Notes: generated by a model from the letters alone, not told the origin. Counted from the stretch's first letter, positions 49,913 through 58,992 are shown. The stretch is 64,000 bases of DNA from Rhizobium rhizogenes NBRC 13257 (GCF_000696095.1 NZ_BAYX01000011.1:248001-312000), one strand, 5' to 3'. A program made the numbers and translations.

Positions 49913-50863
49913 ATGCTGCGCTATCTCCTCAGTCGCCTGTGGCAGAGCCTGATACTGCTGCTGCTCGTATCGATGATCGGCTTTGCTGTTCTCACCCTCG
50001 CACCCGGCGGCCCGCTGTCGCAATTTACGCTGACGCCGGGCATGACCAAGGAGGCGCTCGACCGTATCGCTGCGCAGATGGGCCTCGACCGTCCCCTGCC
50101 CATCCAGTATCTCGACTGGCTGCGGCACATGCTGATGGGCGACTGGGGTCACTCCTATCGCGATAACCAGCCGGTGCTGTCGATCATTCTCGGCCACCTC
50201 TTCGCAACGTTGCTCCTGATGGGCACCTCGATGGTGATCGCGATCGCGGCCGGCACCTGGATCGGCATCAAGGGCGCGACCAAGCGCTATTCGATCTTCG
50301 ACTACAGCGCCACCATCGGTGCCATGGTGGCGCTGTCGATCCCGACCTTCTGGTTTGGCCTTATCGCCATCTATATTTTCTCGCTGAAACTGAAGTGGCT
50401 ACCAGCCGGCAACATGTACACGGTCGGCAACGGCTCGTTCAGCGACTATGCGATCCATCTGATCATGCCGAGCCTGGTGCTCGCTCTCGTCAACATCGCC
50501 GTGTGGAGCCGCTATATGCGAACCGCCACGCTCGATGTCATCAACCAGGATTTCGTCCGCACCGCCAAGGCCAAGGGCCTGTCGCCACGGCGCGTCTTGA
50601 TGCGGCATGTCGTCGGAAACGCGCTGCTGCCGATGATCACGCTTGCCGGCGTGCAATTGCCGACGATCCTCGGCGGCGCGCTGGTGGCCGAAACGGTCTT
50701 CACCTGGCCTGGAATGGGACGGCTTTTTCTCGATAGCCTCGGCTACAGCGATTATCCCGTTGTCATGGGCCTCCTGATGTTCTCGGCGGTCTTCGCCCTG
50801 ATCGGCAATCTGCTCGCGGATCTGCTGGTCGCCTTCGTCGATCCGCGCGTCCGGCTCGGTTAG
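49913..50863 (+). CDS. Peptide/opine-type ABC transporter permease (DppB-like)
   Basis: A 316-residue inner-membrane protein with six hydrophobic segments; it starts MLRYLLSRLWQSLILLLLVS as DppB-type permeases do. The EAA-like loop is FVRTAKAKGLSPRRVLMRHV and the end reads LVAFVDPRVRLG. It begins 81 bases after the binding-protein gene and 10 bases before the second permease gene. Confidence 0.93.
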   Translation: MLRYLLSRLWQSLILLLLVSMIGFAVLTLAPGGPLSQFTLTPGMTKEALDRIAAQMGLDRPLPIQYLDWLRHMLMGDWGHSYRDNQPVLSIILGHLFATLLLMGTSMVIAIAAGTWIGIKGATKRYSIFDYSATIGAMVALSIPTFWFGLIAIYIFSLKLKWLPAGNMYTVGNGSFSDYAIHLIMPSLVLALVNIAVWSRYMRTATLDVINQDFVRTAKAKGLSPRRVLMRHVVGNALLPMITLAGVQLPTILGGALVAETVFTWPGMGRLFLDSLGYSDYPVVMGLLMFSAVFALIGNLLADLLVAFVDPRVRLG

Positions 50864-50873
50864 GAGAAACAAT

Positions 50874-51773
50874 ATGTCTTCCTCTTCCCCCGCAACTCTC
50901 TCCCCGCCGGTCTTCGCGCATAACCGCTGGTGGCAGAACCGCACGCTGCGCCGGTTCGCCCGCCATAAGCTCGCCCTCCTCGGCGTTGCCATGATCACGA
51001 CCATCATCCTTGCCTGCCTGATCGGGCCGTCGCTGCTTCCCTATGACGAGCTCTTCATCGACCTGCGCGCCCGTTTCGCGCCGCCCTTTACGGCCGGTTA
51101 CCATATTTTCGGGACAGATCCGCTCGGGCGCGACGTTGCCGTGCGCCTGTTCATGGCGGGCCGCATCTCGCTTCTGGTCGGCTTCTTCGCCATGGTGCTC
51201 AGCACCTTGATCGGCACCACGATCGGTGTCGTCGCCGGCTATTATGGCGGCCGCCTCGGCATGCTTCTGATGCGCTTCGTGGATGCCTTTCTGTCCTTCC
51301 CCAGCATATTCCTGCTGCTGGCGCTCGCCGCCTTCATCAAGCCGAGCCCTTTCATGATCACCGTGATCATCGCAGTGACGAGCTGGATGGAAACGGCGCG
51401 CATCGTCGAGGCCGAGGTGCGCTCGTTGCGTGAACGCGATTTCGTGCTTGCCGCACGCATGCTCGGGCTTACCAATAGATGGATCATGTTCCGCGAGCTG
51501 CTGCCGAACGCCATCGGCCCGATCATCGTCGCCGCCACGCTGACAGTCGCGCGCGCCATCCTGCTTGAGGCCTATGTCAGCTTTCTCGGCTACGGCATCC
51601 AGCCGCCGCTGCCGAGCTGGGGCAACATGCTGAACGGCGCGCAGCAATATCTGGCCAGCGCGCCATGGCTCGCCATCGTCCCCGGCGTCGCCATCACGCT
51701 TGCCGTCACCAGCTTTAACTTCATTGGCGACGGCTTGCGCGATGCGCTGGACGCGCGCAGCGACCTCAACTGA
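50874..51773 (+). CDS. Peptide/opine-type ABC transporter permease (DppC-like)
   Basis: A 299-residue partner permease. It has the DppC N-terminal segment RRFARHKLALLGVAMITTII, the HIFGTDPLGRDV motif and EAA loop LRERDFVLAARMLGLTNRWI, and ends GDGLRDALDARSDLN. TAGGAG precedes the ATG. The flavoenzyme gene follows after eight bases, showing that import and oxidation are coupled in one unit. Confidence 0.94.
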   Translation: MSSSSPATLSPPVFAHNRWWQNRTLRRFARHKLALLGVAMITTIILACLIGPSLLPYDELFIDLRARFAPPFTAGYHIFGTDPLGRDVAVRLFMAGRISLLVGFFAMVLSTLIGTTIGVVAGYYGGRLGMLLMRFVDAFLSFPSIFLLLALAAFIKPSPFMITVIIAVTSWMETARIVEAEVRSLRERDFVLAARMLGLTNRWIMFRELLPNAIGPIIVAATLTVARAILLEAYVSFLGYGIQPPLPSWGNMLNGAQQYLASAPWLAIVPGVAITLAVTSFNFIGDGLRDALDARSDLN

Positions 51774-51781
51774 GAACGGCG

Positions 51782-53110
51782 ATGACGGTGCCGGTCTTTT
51801 CTCCTTTCGCAACGTCGCTCTGGTATGCGACTGCGACCGCAGCTCCAGTAACGACGGCGCTTGAGGGCCGCGTGGAGGCCGATGTCTGTGTGGTGGGCGG
51901 CGGCTATACCGGCCTCACCACCGCTCTCGCTTTGGCCAAGGATGGCGTGCGCGTCGTGCTGCTTGAGGCGCAGGAGATCGGCTTCGGCGGCTCAGGTCGC
52001 AATGCCGGCCATTGCACACCGACCTTCACGCATTACAGCCTGCCGGAGCTTCGCCGCATGCTGGGCGAGCCCTGGGCCGAACGGCTGATCGCCCGTCAGA
52101 CGCGCGCCAACGATCAGGTCTCCGACATGATCCAGCGCTATCAGATCGAATGCGAATGGCAGCAGAACGGCTATGTCATGGGCGCCCATACGCCCTGGGC
52201 TATCAAGACGCTCGAAACGAAAGCCCGCGACTATAACGCCGTCGGTGCCCGCACCCGGGTTATCGACAGAGCCGAGGCGGAGGCGATCACCGGCAGTCCG
52301 CGGTTTTACGGCGGTTGGCTGCATGAAGAGGGCGGCCATCTCAATCCGCTCGGTTACGCGCGCGGACTGGCACGCGCCGTCATCCAGGAAGGCGGCCACG
52401 TCTATACGCGCTCGCCGGTCACCGGTTGCGAACGCGAAGGTGCGGGCTGGGCGGTGAAAACCGAAAAAGGCTCCGTGCTTGCCGACAAAGTTATCTTCGC
52501 CACAGGCGCCTACACCGTCGGCGGCTGGCCTAAGCTCGACCGCACCTTCAAGATCCAGAAGGTCTTCGTCGCGGCGACCCAGCCGCTTTCCGACGACGAA
52601 CGGCTGAGCGTCCTGCCGCGAAACACCACGATCCACGACGGGCGTGGCGATATCTACGTCTACAAGTACAATGCCGAAGGCCGGATCGTCGCCTCGATGT
52701 TTCCCATGGGGAGGCGCGGCCGCGATCTCGCCTATACCCATCAGGTGATGTCGGACCGGTTGCGATGGCTGCACCCGCAGATCAAGCGGGATATCCGCTG
52801 GGACTATCTCTGGTACGGCGAGCTGGACATGCAATACAGGACCGTGCCGCGGCTTTACGACCTGGCGCCGGGCGTCGTCGCGCTCACCGGCCTTTCCGGC
52901 CGCGGCGTCCCGACCGGCAGCATGCTCGGCGGTATTCTCTCCGAATGGGCCAAGGGTGTCCCCGACAAGGATCTCGCGTTGAAGATCGAGCAGCTCTCGG
53001 CGGCACCCTTCTATATGGGTTTCGCACCGCAGATGACGCTGCGCTATTACCGCGTTGCCGACTGGGTCAAAACGAAGCTCGCCGGTGCGGCTTTGCCGCC
53101 GCATGCCTGA
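51782..53110 (+). CDS. FAD-dependent oxidoreductase, DAO family (PuuB-like)
   Basis: A 442-residue flavoprotein with FAD motif VVGGGYTGLTTALALAKDG at about residues 37-55, then LEAQEIGFGGSGRNAGHC, close to gamma-glutamylputrescine oxidase and related amine oxidases. The C-terminal LTGLSGRGVPTGSMLGG segment closes the FAD site. It is the last gene of the plus-strand unit. Together with the other DAO protein it suggests stepwise oxidation of an amine-containing compound. Its stop is 15 bases from the convergent kinase gene. Confidence 0.88.
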   Translation: MTVPVFSPFATSLWYATATAAPVTTALEGRVEADVCVVGGGYTGLTTALALAKDGVRVVLLEAQEIGFGGSGRNAGHCTPTFTHYSLPELRRMLGEPWAERLIARQTRANDQVSDMIQRYQIECEWQQNGYVMGAHTPWAIKTLETKARDYNAVGARTRVIDRAEAEAITGSPRFYGGWLHEEGGHLNPLGYARGLARAVIQEGGHVYTRSPVTGCEREGAGWAVKTEKGSVLADKVIFATGAYTVGGWPKLDRTFKIQKVFVAATQPLSDDERLSVLPRNTTIHDGRGDIYVYKYNAEGRIVASMFPMGRRGRDLAYTHQVMSDRLRWLHPQIKRDIRWDYLWYGELDMQYRTVPRLYDLAPGVVALTGLSGRGVPTGSMLGGILSEWAKGVPDKDLALKIEQLSAAPFYMGFAPQMTLRYYRVADWVKTKLAGAALPPHA

Positions 53111-53125
53111 TCCTGGACATCCACA

Positions 53126-54769
53126 TTATCCAGCGGATGCGGCATCGGCAAAGAGCGCCCGCACCTCTCTCTCGGCGCGCTGCAATCGTTCGAACGCCTC
53201 GTAGCGTTTCCCATGCAGAGAAGCCGTCGCACCACCGGCAGGTTCGAAAACCTGCGAAAATCGCGACATAGCCCGCATGGCGGCATCCAGCGACTGGTAG
53301 CGCCCGGACGCAAGAGCGCCCAGCATAGCAGCGCCAAGGAGCACCGGCTCATCCGTGTCGGTCACGGCAACCGGGATATGCGTCGTGTCGGCCAAAAGTT
53401 GGCGCACCAGCTTGCTTTGCGCCGCCCCGCCGCTGGCAACGATGGTGTCGATGACGATGCCATTCGTGGCGAGTGTTTCGATGAGCTGCTTGAGGCCGTA
53501 ACCGATGCCGCAAAGGCCGGCAACGTAGAGCGAAACGAGGTTCGAAATATCATCCTCCAGACCAAGCCCGGCAATCACCGCGCGCGCGTCAGGGTCGGCA
53601 TGGGGAGACCGGTTGCCCAGAAACTCCGGCACGACATGGATCGACTTCGCAAGCGTCACCGCCTCTTTCGAATTTGGGCAGGCTTCGCTTGCCCGACGGT
53701 CGAGCCAGGCGACGAGCGATAGACCGGCGGCCTCGGCCTTGGATTGCGCCTTGACGGAGGCTGGGTGCATGGTGACGAGATGGTCGATGGCAGCACCGGC
53801 CGCGGATTGGCCTCCCTCGGTGAGCCACAGCCCCGGCACCATGGCCGAATAATAAGGACCCCAAACGCCGTCGACGAAGATCGGCACCTGGTTCGACGCC
53901 ATCGAGCAGGCCGAGGTTCCGAAAATATAGGCGAGACGGCTTTCGAGATTGGCCTTACCGTCCGCGCCCTGAGCCCCGAGCGTGCCGATCCCGCCCGCAT
54001 GGGCATCGATCAGTGATGCGGCGACCGGCGTGCCAGCGACAAGGCCGAGGTCGCGGGCGGCACTTTCAATGAGGCCGCCACCAAGGGCCGAGCCCGGATC
54101 GACAATGTCTGTGCCGATCCTTGAGAATCCTTCGTCGGCAAGCTCGGACAGGCCGATATCCCTGAAATAGGCCGCATCCCAACGCTTCTCGTGGGCGAGA
54201 TAAGTCCATTTGCAGGTGACGGTGCAGACCGAGCGGCTGAGAGAACCCGTGGAGCGCCATGTCAGATAGTCGGCCAGGTCGAAGAAATGGTCGGCGGCGG
54301 CGAAGGACTGCGGCAGGTTCCGCTTCAGCCAGAGGAGCTTCGGCGTCTCCATCTCCGGCGAGATACGCCCGCCGACATAGCGCAGCACCTCATGATCGCC
54401 GGCATTGATCTCCGCCGCCTCCCCGGCGGCGCGATGATCCATCCAGACGATGATATTCCGGGCGGGATCGCCAGAAGGACCGACCGCGACCGGCGATCCA
54501 TCGGCCTTGACGGCGACCAGCGAGCATGTCGCGTCGAAGCCGATACCCGCCACTTCGGAGACCACGATCCCCGCTTGAGCAACGGCGTCGCGAACACTGC
54601 CGCAGATGGCTTGCCAGATCTGCTCGCTCGACTGCTCGACGATATGGCCGGCCTCGTGCCAGATGGTGATCGGCCGTTTTGCGGAACCGAGCAGCTTGCC
54701 GCTGCCATCGAAGACCCCTGACCTGGCGCTGCCGGTGCCTACGTCGATGCCGATAAAATACGATGTCAT
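53126..54769 (-). CDS. rbtK: D-ribulokinase, FGGY family
   Basis: A 547-residue FGGY carbohydrate kinase. The N-terminal phosphate loop FIGIDVGTGSARSGVFDGSG, the IDAHAGGIGTLG region and the C-terminal VASGGAAQSKLVRQLLAD ATP site are all present. Length and close linkage to ribitol 2-dehydrogenase identify it as the D-ribulokinase that makes D-ribulose 5-phosphate. ATG 54769 is used; it lies three bases beyond the rbtD stop, and a TTG two codons earlier is less likely. It is the last gene of the ribitol operon. Confidence 0.87.
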   Translation of the reverse strand: MTSYFIGIDVGTGSARSGVFDGSGKLLGSAKRPITIWHEAGHIVEQSSEQIWQAICGSVRDAVAQAGIVVSEVAGIGFDATCSLVAVKADGSPVAVGPSGDPARNIIVWMDHRAAGEAAEINAGDHEVLRYVGGRISPEMETPKLLWLKRNLPQSFAAADHFFDLADYLTWRSTGSLSRSVCTVTCKWTYLAHEKRWDAAYFRDIGLSELADEGFSRIGTDIVDPGSALGGGLIESAARDLGLVAGTPVAASLIDAHAGGIGTLGAQGADGKANLESRLAYIFGTSACSMASNQVPIFVDGVWGPYYSAMVPGLWLTEGGQSAAGAAIDHLVTMHPASVKAQSKAEAAGLSLVAWLDRRASEACPNSKEAVTLAKSIHVVPEFLGNRSPHADPDARAVIAGLGLEDDISNLVSLYVAGLCGIGYGLKQLIETLATNGIVIDTIVASGGAAQSKLVRQLLADTTHIPVAVTDTDEPVLLGAAMLGALASGRYQSLDAAMRAMSRFSQVFEPAGGATASLHGKRYEAFERLQRAEREVRALFADAASAG

Positions 54770-54771
54770 TG

Positions 54772-55500
54772 TCAAAGGTCCGTGCTGAGCGGCAGGATGA
54801 CGAGGTCGCGAATGACGATATTGCGCGGCCTCGACAGCATGAAGATCACCGCTTCGGCGACCTCGGTTGCCTCCATCAATCCACCAGCCGCAACGGCTTC
54901 GTCAAGCTTTGCCTGCGGCCAATCGCTGATGAGTGCGGTGACAACCGGCCCCGGCGCCACGGCACCGACGCGAATGCCATGCTTGGCAACTTGCCGTCGT
55001 ACCGTATGGGTGAATGCCTGCACGGCATGCTTCGAGGCGGTGTAGATCGGCTCCCACACCACCGGCACCAGCCCGGCGATGGAGCTGGTCATGATGATAT
55101 CCCCCGTCTGCCGCTCCACCATATGCGGCAATACGGCCTGCACCGAGCGAAAGGCGGCATTGATGTTGAGGTTGAGCATCCGGTCCCAGGCATCCGGATC
55201 ACCTTCCACCACTTCGCCGCCGATATAGGAGCCGGCATTGGCGTGGAAGATATCGAGCTTGCCGAACTTATCGAGGATCTGGGGCAGCATCGTTGCGACG
55301 CTGGCCGGATCGGTGAGGTCGATGACGACGGGAAAGGCGCGTGGCCCCAATTCGGCGCAAAGTTCCTTCAGCCTGTCTTCTGCCCTATCGACAAGGGCGA
55401 CACTTGCGCCCTCGTTCAGCAATGCCCTGGCGCATTCGAGCCCGATGCCGGAGGCGGCGCCGGTGATTGCCGCGACTTTTCCGGAAAGATCCTGTCTCAT
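54772..55500 (-). CDS. rbtD: Ribitol 2-dehydrogenase (SDR)
   Basis: A 242-residue SDR that closely resembles Klebsiella ribitol dehydrogenase as I remember it, sharing GKVAAITGAASGIGLECAR, DIFHANAG and WEPIYTASK. Residues Ser140, Tyr153 and Lys157 form the catalytic set, and TGAASGIG (13-20) binds NAD. It oxidises ribitol to D-ribulose, the substrate of the kinase encoded next. It lies between the CUT2 permease and kinase genes, so import, oxidation and phosphorylation are all in one operon. Confidence 0.92.
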   Translation of the reverse strand: MRQDLSGKVAAITGAASGIGLECARALLNEGASVALVDRAEDRLKELCAELGPRAFPVVIDLTDPASVATMLPQILDKFGKLDIFHANAGSYIGGEVVEGDPDAWDRMLNLNINAAFRSVQAVLPHMVERQTGDIIMTSSIAGLVPVVWEPIYTASKHAVQAFTHTVRRQVAKHGIRVGAVAPGPVVTALISDWPQAKLDEAVAAGGLMEATEVAEAVIFMLSRPRNIVIRDLVILPLSTDL

Positions 55501-55536
55501 GATGGTCCTACTTTATGCTCTTAGTTTTAGGGGATA

Positions 55537-56787
55537 TCAGGCTCGCCCGTGCGAAGCGCGGGAGCGGCGAGCGACGGAATCGACGATGACGGCGATGGCG
55601 AGAACCGCGCCGGTGATCATGTAGCGAAGGGCGGATGACAGATCCAACATGGTCAGCCCGCTGGCGATCGACTGGATGACGATGATGCCGAGCAGCGAGG
55701 AATAGGCGCTGCCACGTCCGCCGAAGAGGCTGGTTCCGCCGATCACGGCGGCCGCGATCGCATTCAGATTGACGTCGCCGGTGCCCGCCTGCTGGCTTGC
55801 CGAGGCAAGACGCGCGGCGGCCATCACGCCCCCGAGTGCAGCAAACATCGCACAGAGGACGAAGGCACTCGTATAGATGCGCCGGACATTGATGCCCGCG
55901 CGGCGCGCCGCCTCACGGTTGCCGCCGACCGCGGCCATCGACCGGCCCCATTGGGTGCGGGTCAGCGCGTAGTTCATGATGATCACGAGCACGACGAAGA
56001 GCCCGAACATCCAGGGAATGCCGCGCTCCTGGTTGAGATAAAAGGCAACGAACTCCAAAGCAGCCGTCAGCGCGAGCGACCGCACGATCAGGCCACCGAC
56101 GGAACGCGCCGAGAGATTGGCTTTACGGCGCCGTTCTGCGTCGCGATAGCCCGTCCACAGCATGGCGATGCCCGGAAGCAGCGCGAAGACATAGGCAAGC
56201 GGTTTCGGAATGACCAGCAGCTGACCAAAATTCACGACCGCCGAGCCGTAAGGCAGGTTGATGGAGCCGGTATTGCCGAGCAGATAGAGCTGCATGCCGA
56301 GCACCGCGAGCAATCCCGCTAGCGTCGAGACGAAGCTCGGCATGCCCAGCCGGTTGAAGAGTAAGGCGTAGAGCGATCCGATGACGCCGCCGACAATCAG
56401 GGCAGCGAGGATGGCAGCGGCAACCGGCCAGCCCTCGTTGACCCAGAGTATACCGACCATGGCCGAGGCGAAACCGCTGATCGAGCCGACGGAAAGATCG
56501 ATCTCGCCGAGCATCAGCACGCAGACGATGCCGAGCGAGATCACGCCGACGGTCGAAGCGTCGAAGAGCAGATTGGCGAGGTTGCTGCTGGAGAGGAACA
56601 TCGGATTGAGCGTGCCGAAAACGGTCCAGATGATGACGAGACCGACGACCACCGGCAGCGATCCGAGATCGCCGGAGCGCACCTTGTCGATCGACGAACG
56701 GATCGTTGCCGCCAGGCCGGCATCGTGATTGACGCGGATATCGCTGCGGTCGAGCAATGTCGCGGTCTGTTTTGCATTGCCGGTCAT
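55537..56787 (-). CDS. CUT2 ABC transporter permease, probable ribitol importer (XylH-like)
   Basis: A 416-residue inner-membrane protein with about ten to twelve hydrophobic segments, larger than RbsC and closer to XylH. The GEIDLSVGSISGFASAMVG and AVIGGTSLFGGRGSAYSSLL segments are conserved CUT2 motifs. Its ATG overlaps the ATPase stop as ATGA. The linked rbtD and rbtK genes suggest ribitol or a related pentitol as substrate. Confidence 0.9.
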   Translation of the reverse strand: MTGNAKQTATLLDRSDIRVNHDAGLAATIRSSIDKVRSGDLGSLPVVVGLVIIWTVFGTLNPMFLSSSNLANLLFDASTVGVISLGIVCVLMLGEIDLSVGSISGFASAMVGILWVNEGWPVAAAILAALIVGGVIGSLYALLFNRLGMPSFVSTLAGLLAVLGMQLYLLGNTGSINLPYGSAVVNFGQLLVIPKPLAYVFALLPGIAMLWTGYRDAERRRKANLSARSVGGLIVRSLALTAALEFVAFYLNQERGIPWMFGLFVVLVIIMNYALTRTQWGRSMAAVGGNREAARRAGINVRRIYTSAFVLCAMFAALGGVMAAARLASASQQAGTGDVNLNAIAAAVIGGTSLFGGRGSAYSSLLGIIVIQSIASGLTMLDLSSALRYMITGAVLAIAVIVDSVARRSRASHGRA

Positions 56788-57605
56788 ATCTGACCCTCCT
56801 GGCTGATGTGCTGCTGTGCCTGGCGGCGGCCGGCGCGGCGCGAAACGGCATTCTCCGTCGCACCGGTAATCGCGCTGACGAGTTCCTGGTTCGACGTGTC
56901 GGGGTAGAAGACGCCGTTGTTCCGCCCGAGCCGGAGCACGACGATGCGATCGGCGACCGCGCGGACATCCTCCATGTTATGGCTGATCATCACCACACCG
57001 AGACCACGATCGCGCACGCGCTCGATGAGGTTCAGCACCTCCGCCGTCTGGGCGACGCCGAGCGCGGCCGTCGGCTCGTCGAGCAGGATGATCTTCGGCT
57101 CCAGCAGCAGCGAGCGCGCGATTGCCACGGTCTGGCGCTGACCGCCCGAAAGCGAGGCGATCGGGATACGGACGCTTGGAATGCGGGCCGAAAGCTCGTT
57201 CAGCAGCGTCCAGGCACGAACCTCCATCGCCGTCTCGTCGAGCTTCAGCGGCGCAAGTTCGCGGCCGAGAAAGATATTGGCGACGACATCGAGGTTCTCG
57301 CAGAGCGCAAGATCCTGAAACACAGTCGCAATCCCGAGGGAGAGGGCTGCGCTCGGATCGTCGAGCGTGACTGTCTTGCCGCCGAAGGTGATCGTGCCCG
57401 CACTCGGCTGGTGCACACCGGCCAAAACCTTGACAAGTGTCGACTTGCCGGCGCCGTTGTCGCCGACCAGGGCGACCACTTCGCCCGCATGGACGTCGAG
57501 ATCGATATCGGTGAGCGCGGAGACCGCGCCGAAATGTTTGGAGATGCCCTTGAGGCTGAGAATGAGCTCGCCTGCCGGGGTTATCTGATCGCTAGCGCCA
57601 GTCAT
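56784..57605 (-). CDS. CUT2 ABC transporter ATP-binding protein, probable ribitol importer
   Basis: A 273-residue single-domain ATPase with Walker A VGDNGAGKSTLV, signature LSGGQRQTVAIARSL and Walker B IILLDEPTAALGVAQ. Like the ATPase at 20743-21489 it has only one nucleotide-binding half. ATG 57605 is preferred over the open frame from 57746, which would run through the intergenic hairpin. It is placed between binding-protein and permease genes. Confidence 0.91.
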   Translation of the reverse strand: MTGASDQITPAGELILSLKGISKHFGAVSALTDIDLDVHAGEVVALVGDNGAGKSTLVKVLAGVHQPSAGTITFGGKTVTLDDPSAALSLGIATVFQDLALCENLDVVANIFLGRELAPLKLDETAMEVRAWTLLNELSARIPSVRIPIASLSGGQRQTVAIARSLLLEPKIILLDEPTAALGVAQTAEVLNLIERVRDRGLGVVMISHNMEDVRAVADRIVVLRLGRNNGVFYPDTSNQELVSAITGATENAVSRRAGRRQAQQHISQEGQI

Positions 57606-57650
57606 GTGTCGCGAGCCTTTCCTTGATTGGGCCTGCTTCCCTAGAGGTCC

Positions 57651-57674
57651 CCGGCCGCCGCGCTGGGCGGCCGG
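57651..57674 (-). repeat. Hairpin between binding-protein and ATPase genes (ribitol operon)
   Basis: CCGGCCGCC and GGCGGCCGG are perfect 9-base arms with a 6-base loop, 20 bases after the binding-protein stop. It is very GC-rich and fits a transcript-stabilising or partial-termination element that favours excess binding protein. Confidence 0.6.
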
Positions 57675-57694
57675 AGCTTTGGCTTGGGAGGGTG

Positions 57695-58780
57695 TTACTT
57701 GATGATACCGAGCGTCTTGCAGCCCTCGGCGTAACGATCGCCGCACAGTTGCTCCGGCGTCTGGATCGGCTTGCCGTTGACCTGCTTGTCGATGATCTCG
57801 GCCTTCAGATTTTCCGCCGTTACCAGCGCCGGGGTGAAGAGTTGTGTCGGTGTGTCGAAGAGCTTGGTATCGGCTTTCGGCGTTTCACCCGACAACAGCT
57901 GGATGGCGACGTTGGTCGCAGCAGCGGCCACGATTTCGCTGGGCTTGGAGATCGTGTTGTACTGATCACCGGCGATGATCAGCTGCAGGCCCGCGATCGT
58001 CGCGTCATTGCCGGTCACCGGCGGAACCGGGTCGACGCCGGCAGCCTTGAAGGCTGCAACGGCAGCACCACCCGTGCCGTCATTGGCCGCGACGACGCCG
58101 AGGATCTTCTTGCCGAAGCGGGTGATCTGGCCGCTTGCCCATTGTTGTGCCTTCGGCGGCGCCCAATCCGGCGTATCGAATTCGGCAAGCACCGGATAGC
58201 CGCCATCGGCAAGGCCGGCATGGATGCCTTTCTTGATGAGGCCGGCGGCCGCATCGGTCGGTGAGCCGTTGATTTCCAAAAGGCCGCCATCACCTGCCTT
58301 TACGCCCTTCGATTTCAGATGATCGACGAGCGACTTGGCGATCGCCTTGCCGATTTCCTCGTTGTTGAAGGACACATAGTAATCGGCGGGGACCGAGGGG
58401 ATCGGCCGGTCATAGGCAATGACCTTGACGCCCTGGCTCTGCGCGAGCTTGACGAGCGATGCCGCGGCCGTTGAATCGACCGGGTCGAGCACGATCGCCT
58501 TGGCACCCTGCGAGATCACCGAGTTGAATTGCTGCTGCTGGCGCGAGGCATCGCCGTTGGCGTTCTGATAGATCACCTTGCAGCCGGCGCAGAGTTTCTT
58601 CATCTCGGCCTGGAAACCCGGATAATCGTGTTCCTCGTAGCGGGTCGAGCCCTGGTCGGGCATCAGGAAGGCAACGGTCGCGTCCGTCACCTTTGCGGAT
58701 TGCGCGAAGGCGGAAGCGCTGCTCAGAAGGCCGGCAGCAAGCACCGCGGCACCTGTTAGTCTCCATGCGAATTTGGTCAT
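57695..58780 (-). CDS. Periplasmic binding protein of the probable ribitol importer (XylF-like)
   Basis: A 361-residue protein with a Sec signal (about residues 1-26, ending ASAFAQ) and a peripla_BP fold. The mature part starts TVAFLMPDQGSTRYEEHDYP, and VVAANDGTGGAAVAAF and VPPVTGNDATIAGLQLIIAG are typical of the D-xylose-binding group. It heads the transporter genes, downstream of an AraC regulator. Ligand assignment to ribitol comes from the linked dehydrogenase and kinase, not from binding residues. Confidence 0.9.
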   Translation of the reverse strand: MTKFAWRLTGAAVLAAGLLSSASAFAQSAKVTDATVAFLMPDQGSTRYEEHDYPGFQAEMKKLCAGCKVIYQNANGDASRQQQQFNSVISQGAKAIVLDPVDSTAAASLVKLAQSQGVKVIAYDRPIPSVPADYYVSFNNEEIGKAIAKSLVDHLKSKGVKAGDGGLLEINGSPTDAAAGLIKKGIHAGLADGGYPVLAEFDTPDWAPPKAQQWASGQITRFGKKILGVVAANDGTGGAAVAAFKAAGVDPVPPVTGNDATIAGLQLIIAGDQYNTISKPSEIVAAAATNVAIQLLSGETPKADTKLFDTPTQLFTPALVTAENLKAEIIDKQVNGKPIQTPEQLCGDRYAEGCKTLGIIK

Positions 58781-58992
58781 TAGATATCTCCGTCCCTATT
58801 GGTAACGTTTTCGATGAAGCCTCAAGCTCGCTGATCGAGCCCGAGGCCTTGCGTGTGTCTCGACCTAAGGCGGGCTCTGCGGCCGGCGCCCAAGGGCTTA
58901 TTTTCGGACAAGACGTCTCCTTCGGGCGCCTAGCTGGTCGTCCGTCTCATCCTGCCCGGATTGTTGGTTTCTCCTCCCTGTCCTCCCCCTTT
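58781..58992 (-). promoter_or_regulatory. Leader region of the ribitol binding-protein gene with two stem-loops
   Basis: The 212-base gap between the AraC gene and the binding-protein gene contains two inverted repeats. At 58819-58847 GCCTC/GAGGC and GCTCG/CGAGC stack around a 2x2 internal loop. At 58885-58930 GGCGCCC/GGGCGCC is extended by AAGG/CCTT. The promoter controlled by the AraC protein probably lies here; I could not fix its -10 with confidence. Confidence 0.4.

Noticed and set aside
48434..50197. A 587-codon minus-strand open frame across the family 5 binding-protein and permease genes
   Set aside because: It crosses two well-supported plus-strand genes and their intergenic hairpin, and has no recognisable fold or ribosome-binding site.
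57606..57746. A 47-residue N-terminal extension of the ribitol-operon ATPase
   Set aside because: It would be read through the GC-rich hairpin and into the binding-protein gene; ABC ATPases of this type start close to the residues following ATG 57605.
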